Below are positions 61,828 through 64,000 of a DNA stretch of 64,000 nt, one piece after another; the stretch's first letter is position 1; each line of letters begins with the position of its first letter. Source of the DNA: Anaerolineae bacterium. Lineage in GTDB: Bacteria > Chloroflexota > Anaerolineae > 4572-78 > J111. The DNA lies in the NCBI GenBank assembly GCA_023382535.1, contig JAHDWA010000004.1, positions 240,797 through 304,796 on the forward strand, read 5' to 3'. A model generated the notes under the pieces. That model was not told the DNA's origin. It did not search any database and worked only from the letters and a program-made list of their open reading frames with translations. The position numbers and the translations under genes are program-made.

Positions 61828-62946
61828 GTGAATCGTTGTCAAAAATTGCTATGTATTAACTCCTTCTACACAGGCTTAGGTGAGAGTGCTCTCTTTTTCC
61901 TGCCTCTCTATGCGGCCTATCTGGGAGCAACACCGATTCAAGTGGGGTTTGTATTGGCAAGTAATGTCTTCATACTCCCCTTAATAATTTTTAGTTCGAC
62001 CTTGATAAAGCACGCCAATCCTCGCACTGTTACAATTGGGGGATGGATTGTTGCTACATTTGCTATCTGTACTATGGGAATCGCCCCCAATTGGTATTGG
62101 TTAGTTTTATCTACTGCGCTTTACCAATTGTCTTACCTTAACGCTCCAGCAGTACGAATGTATGAGGTACTGGCCTCGACTGATGAAGAGGATTTAACCA
62201 GATTACTCTCACTTCGCGCTACTGTATATGCAATAGGGATGTTGGTAACTCCAGGAATAGCCGGGTTGATAGCATCAAATTGGGGGTTAAGAGCGGTGTA
62301 TTACATGGCAACTCTAATGTATATTCTTGGCACCCTGGCTTTGTATTTCACGAAAAATCACGGTCGATTACCTTCCTCCCAAGTGACGGGACGTTTGCCA
62401 GTTTCATCTTGGGCTGTTCTGAGTTTTGTATTCCTGGCTTGTTTTTCAGTAAAAATAGGCCAAGATTTTCTTCCTCAAATACTTGAAACTCAGAAAGGTG
62501 GATTCAATCAAGTAGGTCTGTTCGGAATTGTTAGTGCCATTGGGGTGATATGTACTAATGGGTTAGTGAGTCTGAGATATAAGTCTATCCACCTGATTCA
62601 TCTGCCATTCTTCCTGGTGGTCATAGGGTTGACACTTTTCAGTTCGGGGAATCCCTTACTGGCGGCGTTTTTTCTCGGTGGGAAACGGGTTCTACAACCT
62701 ATTCTAACAGCCGAGATAGGTCATTTGTATAAAGAAGAATCGGCCACAATGTATGTTTTTTATGAGGGGACAAAACAAACTGCATTCGCTCTGGCTGGCA
62801 TCACGGCGGGATGGCTTTATGGATTATATTCCTATTTCCCCATCTATATTGGTTTAATCTTAACGGCGCTGTGTCTACTACTATCCAAAACAATGATTCG
62901 GAGAAATAAAAAATGTGTCACCTACTCTTGGACCCAAGTAACTTAA
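61828..62946 (+). CDS. MFS transporter
   Basis: GTG 61828 follows AGGATAGAG. The 372-residue protein has about eleven or twelve membrane segments typical of the major facilitator superfamily; GLGESALFFLPLYAAYLGAT is the first, and an MFS-like loop lies near residue 60 (KHANPRTVTIGGW). Substrate cannot be inferred. The following gene overlaps its end by 34 bp. Confidence 0.8.
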   Translation: MNRCQKLLCINSFYTGLGESALFFLPLYAAYLGATPIQVGFVLASNVFILPLIIFSSTLIKHANPRTVTIGGWIVATFAICTMGIAPNWYWLVLSTALYQLSYLNAPAVRMYEVLASTDEEDLTRLLSLRATVYAIGMLVTPGIAGLIASNWGLRAVYYMATLMYILGTLALYFTKNHGRLPSSQVTGRLPVSSWAVLSFVFLACFSVKIGQDFLPQILETQKGGFNQVGLFGIVSAIGVICTNGLVSLRYKSIHLIHLPFFLVVIGLTLFSSGNPLLAAFFLGGKRVLQPILTAEIGHLYKEESATMYVFYEGTKQTAFALAGITAGWLYGLYSYFPIYIGLILTALCLLLSKTMIRRNKKCVTYSWTQVT

Positions 62947-63506
62947 TCAGTGGTTGGGCAATGAGCCATAAGGAATATGTAATGCGTCGTCATCATGATC
63001 CTCAACTTATTGCCGTTTATTATCAATTACTAAGCGAGCTTAGGAGTTTTACCGGAGAGGAAAAAGAGTACGAGGATGCGGTTAAAGAAATCATCAAAGA
63101 CCGATTGATGATAAGTGACTATACACTGACTCAGATCGCTCAATTGGAGTCGGATCACGCAGAGCTGGTACTTAATGCTCACAACGAAGGAAAGGTTATC
63201 CCCTCATTTGTGCTAAATTACTATGAGATTGAGACTACCTCTCCAAGTAATTCGTCAGTACCCCTCTATGCCGAATTAGACCAAATGGAGGTGAATGTTT
63301 CTACAGTTCCCTATGGAACACTGGTAGTAACTCCAGGAAATTGTCTGTGTTTACGGGTGCCAGGCTTTAGACAAGGTGATCAAGATTCGTTTTTAAGAGT
63401 TATTGTGTCCTCAAATGAAAACAGTATCTCTGCTGGAGATATAATAATTCATAAAGCGAGATGTAAGACACTTACAAATCTACCTACGCAAATTAAAGGG
63501 TCTTGA
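62913..63506 (+). CDS. unknown 197-residue protein overlapping the MFS gene
   Basis: ATG 62913 (or ATG 62961) opens a soluble protein with a helical N-terminal half (LLSELRSFTGEEKEYEDAVK) and a beta-rich C-terminal half resembling a small barrel. No motif is recognised. It is the last gene before the right transposon end. Confidence 0.55.
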   Translation: MCHLLLDPSNLISGWAMSHKEYVMRRHHDPQLIAVYYQLLSELRSFTGEEKEYEDAVKEIIKDRLMISDYTLTQIAQLESDHAELVLNAHNEGKVIPSFVLNYYEIETTSPSNSSVPLYAELDQMEVNVSTVPYGTLVVTPGNCLCLRVPGFRQGDQDSFLRVIVSSNENSISAGDIIIHKARCKTLTNLPTQIKGS

Positions 63507-63566
63507 ATATAACTTGCAGGTGTGTTTGTTATCTTGATAAGCTCACAAAAAGTGATAAACCTCGTG

Positions 63567-63599
63567 ACAGACATTGTCTCGCAGAGTTTTTGGATCCGT
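63567..63599 (+). terminator. imperfect terminator after the last cargo gene
   Basis: CTCGTGACAGAC and GTCTCGCAGAG can pair with mismatches and are followed by TTTTT. Confidence 0.4.
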
Positions 63600-63622
63600 G
63601 ACCCGCTCGCTGGTCGTCAAAG

Positions 63623-63945
63623 TGACAGTCCCAAATAGTTCGAGAAAATGACTGACGATAGGATAGTCTCAGCAAATCCGAGAAAATCGTCCCTTCGCCA
63701 GGCCAGGCAACCATCAAATCCTCTGATTCCCCAGTTTAGCAAAACTTGAGCTTAGTCTCACGAAGTTCGATTAAATGGATAGTCCTATTAATTCCGCTAA
63801 TTCAGCCGCGTGAATCATTAGGATAGTCCAGGAACTTCGCTCTCAAATTAGGATGGTCTCATAAAGACCGCTAATCAGTCTCATTGAGTCCGAGAAAATC
63901 ACGGGGTTTTGCGCCTTCCAGTCCCAGATTATTCGAGTTACAACA
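63623..63945 (-). repeat. right transposon end: eight inverted TnsB-like sites
   Basis: Sites at about 63623-63649, 63660-63688, 63751-63776, 63777-63803, 63819-63842, 63849-63876, 63873-63900 and 63918-63945. Pattern TAGTCTCAnnAAnTTCGAGAAAAT is the reverse of the left-end pattern. Confidence 0.85.
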
Positions 63946-63950
63946 GGAGA
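63946..63950. repeat. target-site duplication, right copy
   Basis: GGAGA, identical to 30497-30501. Confidence 0.9.
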
Positions 63951-64000
63951 TGAAAATCCTGCAACTGATTGCTACCGGCGCGACCAATCGGGAAATTGCC
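63951..64000 (+). pseudogene. LuxR-type HTH fragment at the right flank of the transposon
   Basis: The frame TG AAA ATC CTG CAA... reads MKILQLIATGATNREIA when joined to the duplicated A, which is the start of a LuxR-family DNA-binding helix. Joining the left flank (30465-30501) in the same frame gives ...RAEREMKILQLIATG, a plausible extension, but a TAA stands at 30462-30464. The gene continues beyond the window. It was either cut by the transposon or was already a remnant. Confidence 0.6.

Larger units (their letters stand above)
30502..63945. mobile_element. complete Tn7-like transposon with two TniQ genes and DISARM-like cargo
   Basis: The element is defined by TGTTGGAAATCGAATATTTT at the left and, read inward on the minus strand, TGTTGTAACTCGAATAATCT at the right. 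A 5-bp GGAGA duplication lies outside both. Seven TnsB-like sites in the left end and eight inverted ones in the right end share the core (G/A)GACT with an upstream TCG. It carries tnsA, tnsB, tnsC and tniQ in one operon in its middle and another tniQ near the left end. No Cas genes are present, so it is not a CRISPR-associated type. Cargo is mostly defence-like. Both ends and all core proteins look intact, so mobility is possible. Confidence 0.92.

Noticed and set aside
30502..63945. CRISPR-associated transposon
   Set aside because: tnsABC and tniQ are present, but no Cas12k, Cascade or array was found in the element.

Overview
The window looks like chromosomal DNA of a Chloroflexota-type bacterium. 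This is an inference from gene content: a caa3-type oxidase with fused subunits I and III, a baeRF protein, an extracellular tungstate/molybdate-binding protein carrying a LysM domain, and large GAF-rich hybrid kinases. No rRNA, tRNA or CRISPR array was seen. Positions 1-30,496 are ordinary chromosome. Positions 30,502-63,945 are one complete Tn7-like transposon, visibly AT-richer, bounded by a 5-bp target duplication (GGAGA).

Chromosomal part. A minus-strand respiratory cluster (7235 to 1) encodes a cytochrome-c-fused oxidase subunit II, a fused subunit I-III, a small membrane protein, a CtaG-type assembly factor, a lipoprotein cytochrome c, a Tat-exported gluconate-dehydrogenase subunit-3-like protein and the N-terminal part of a GMC oxidoreductase. 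Next come a LysM protein with a Met-rich internal repeat (7.7-8.5 kb), a baeRF plus HPF/RaiA-like pair (8.8-10.5 kb), a zinc-ribbon protein, an M24 peptidase, an AMP-forming acyl-CoA synthetase and an AhpD-like protein. A phosphorelay operon follows (15.4-22.4 kb: hybrid kinase, REC-kinase, REC-thioredoxin-reductase-like fusion). Two dehydrogenases, a TPM protein and a tungstate/molybdate ABC operon with its GntR/PBP regulator complete the region (22.9-30.3 kb).

The transposon has TGTTG/CAACA termini, seven TnsB-like sites in the left end and eight inverted ones in the right end. Its transposition operon (TnsA, TnsB, TnsC, TniQ; 54.7 to 49.5 kb, minus strand) sits in the middle, and a second TniQ lies at the left edge. 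Cargo between the two TniQ genes includes a PLD-SNF2 helicase and a DISARM-like defence operon: DrmA helicase, DrmB/DUF1998, DrmC/PLD, an 812-aa unknown in the place where DrmE could be, an EndoIII-family glycosylase and a C5-cytosine methyltransferase. A PD-(D/E)XK-like protein is convergent with the methyltransferase. Cargo on the far side of the transposition operon is a run of small genes: XRE regulators, zinc ribbons, pentapeptide-repeat proteins, a RelE-like C-terminal domain, an MFS carrier and several unknowns.

The least explained feature is a short shared N-terminal motif (MSC..KG, then TGVP) on three otherwise different transposon proteins. Two of the three, plus the MFS gene, share a promoter box of the form CCCCC(T)..AATTTA..GGG. 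The element joins into a LuxR-type HTH coding sequence at its right flank, so it may have landed in a regulator gene or gene remnant.
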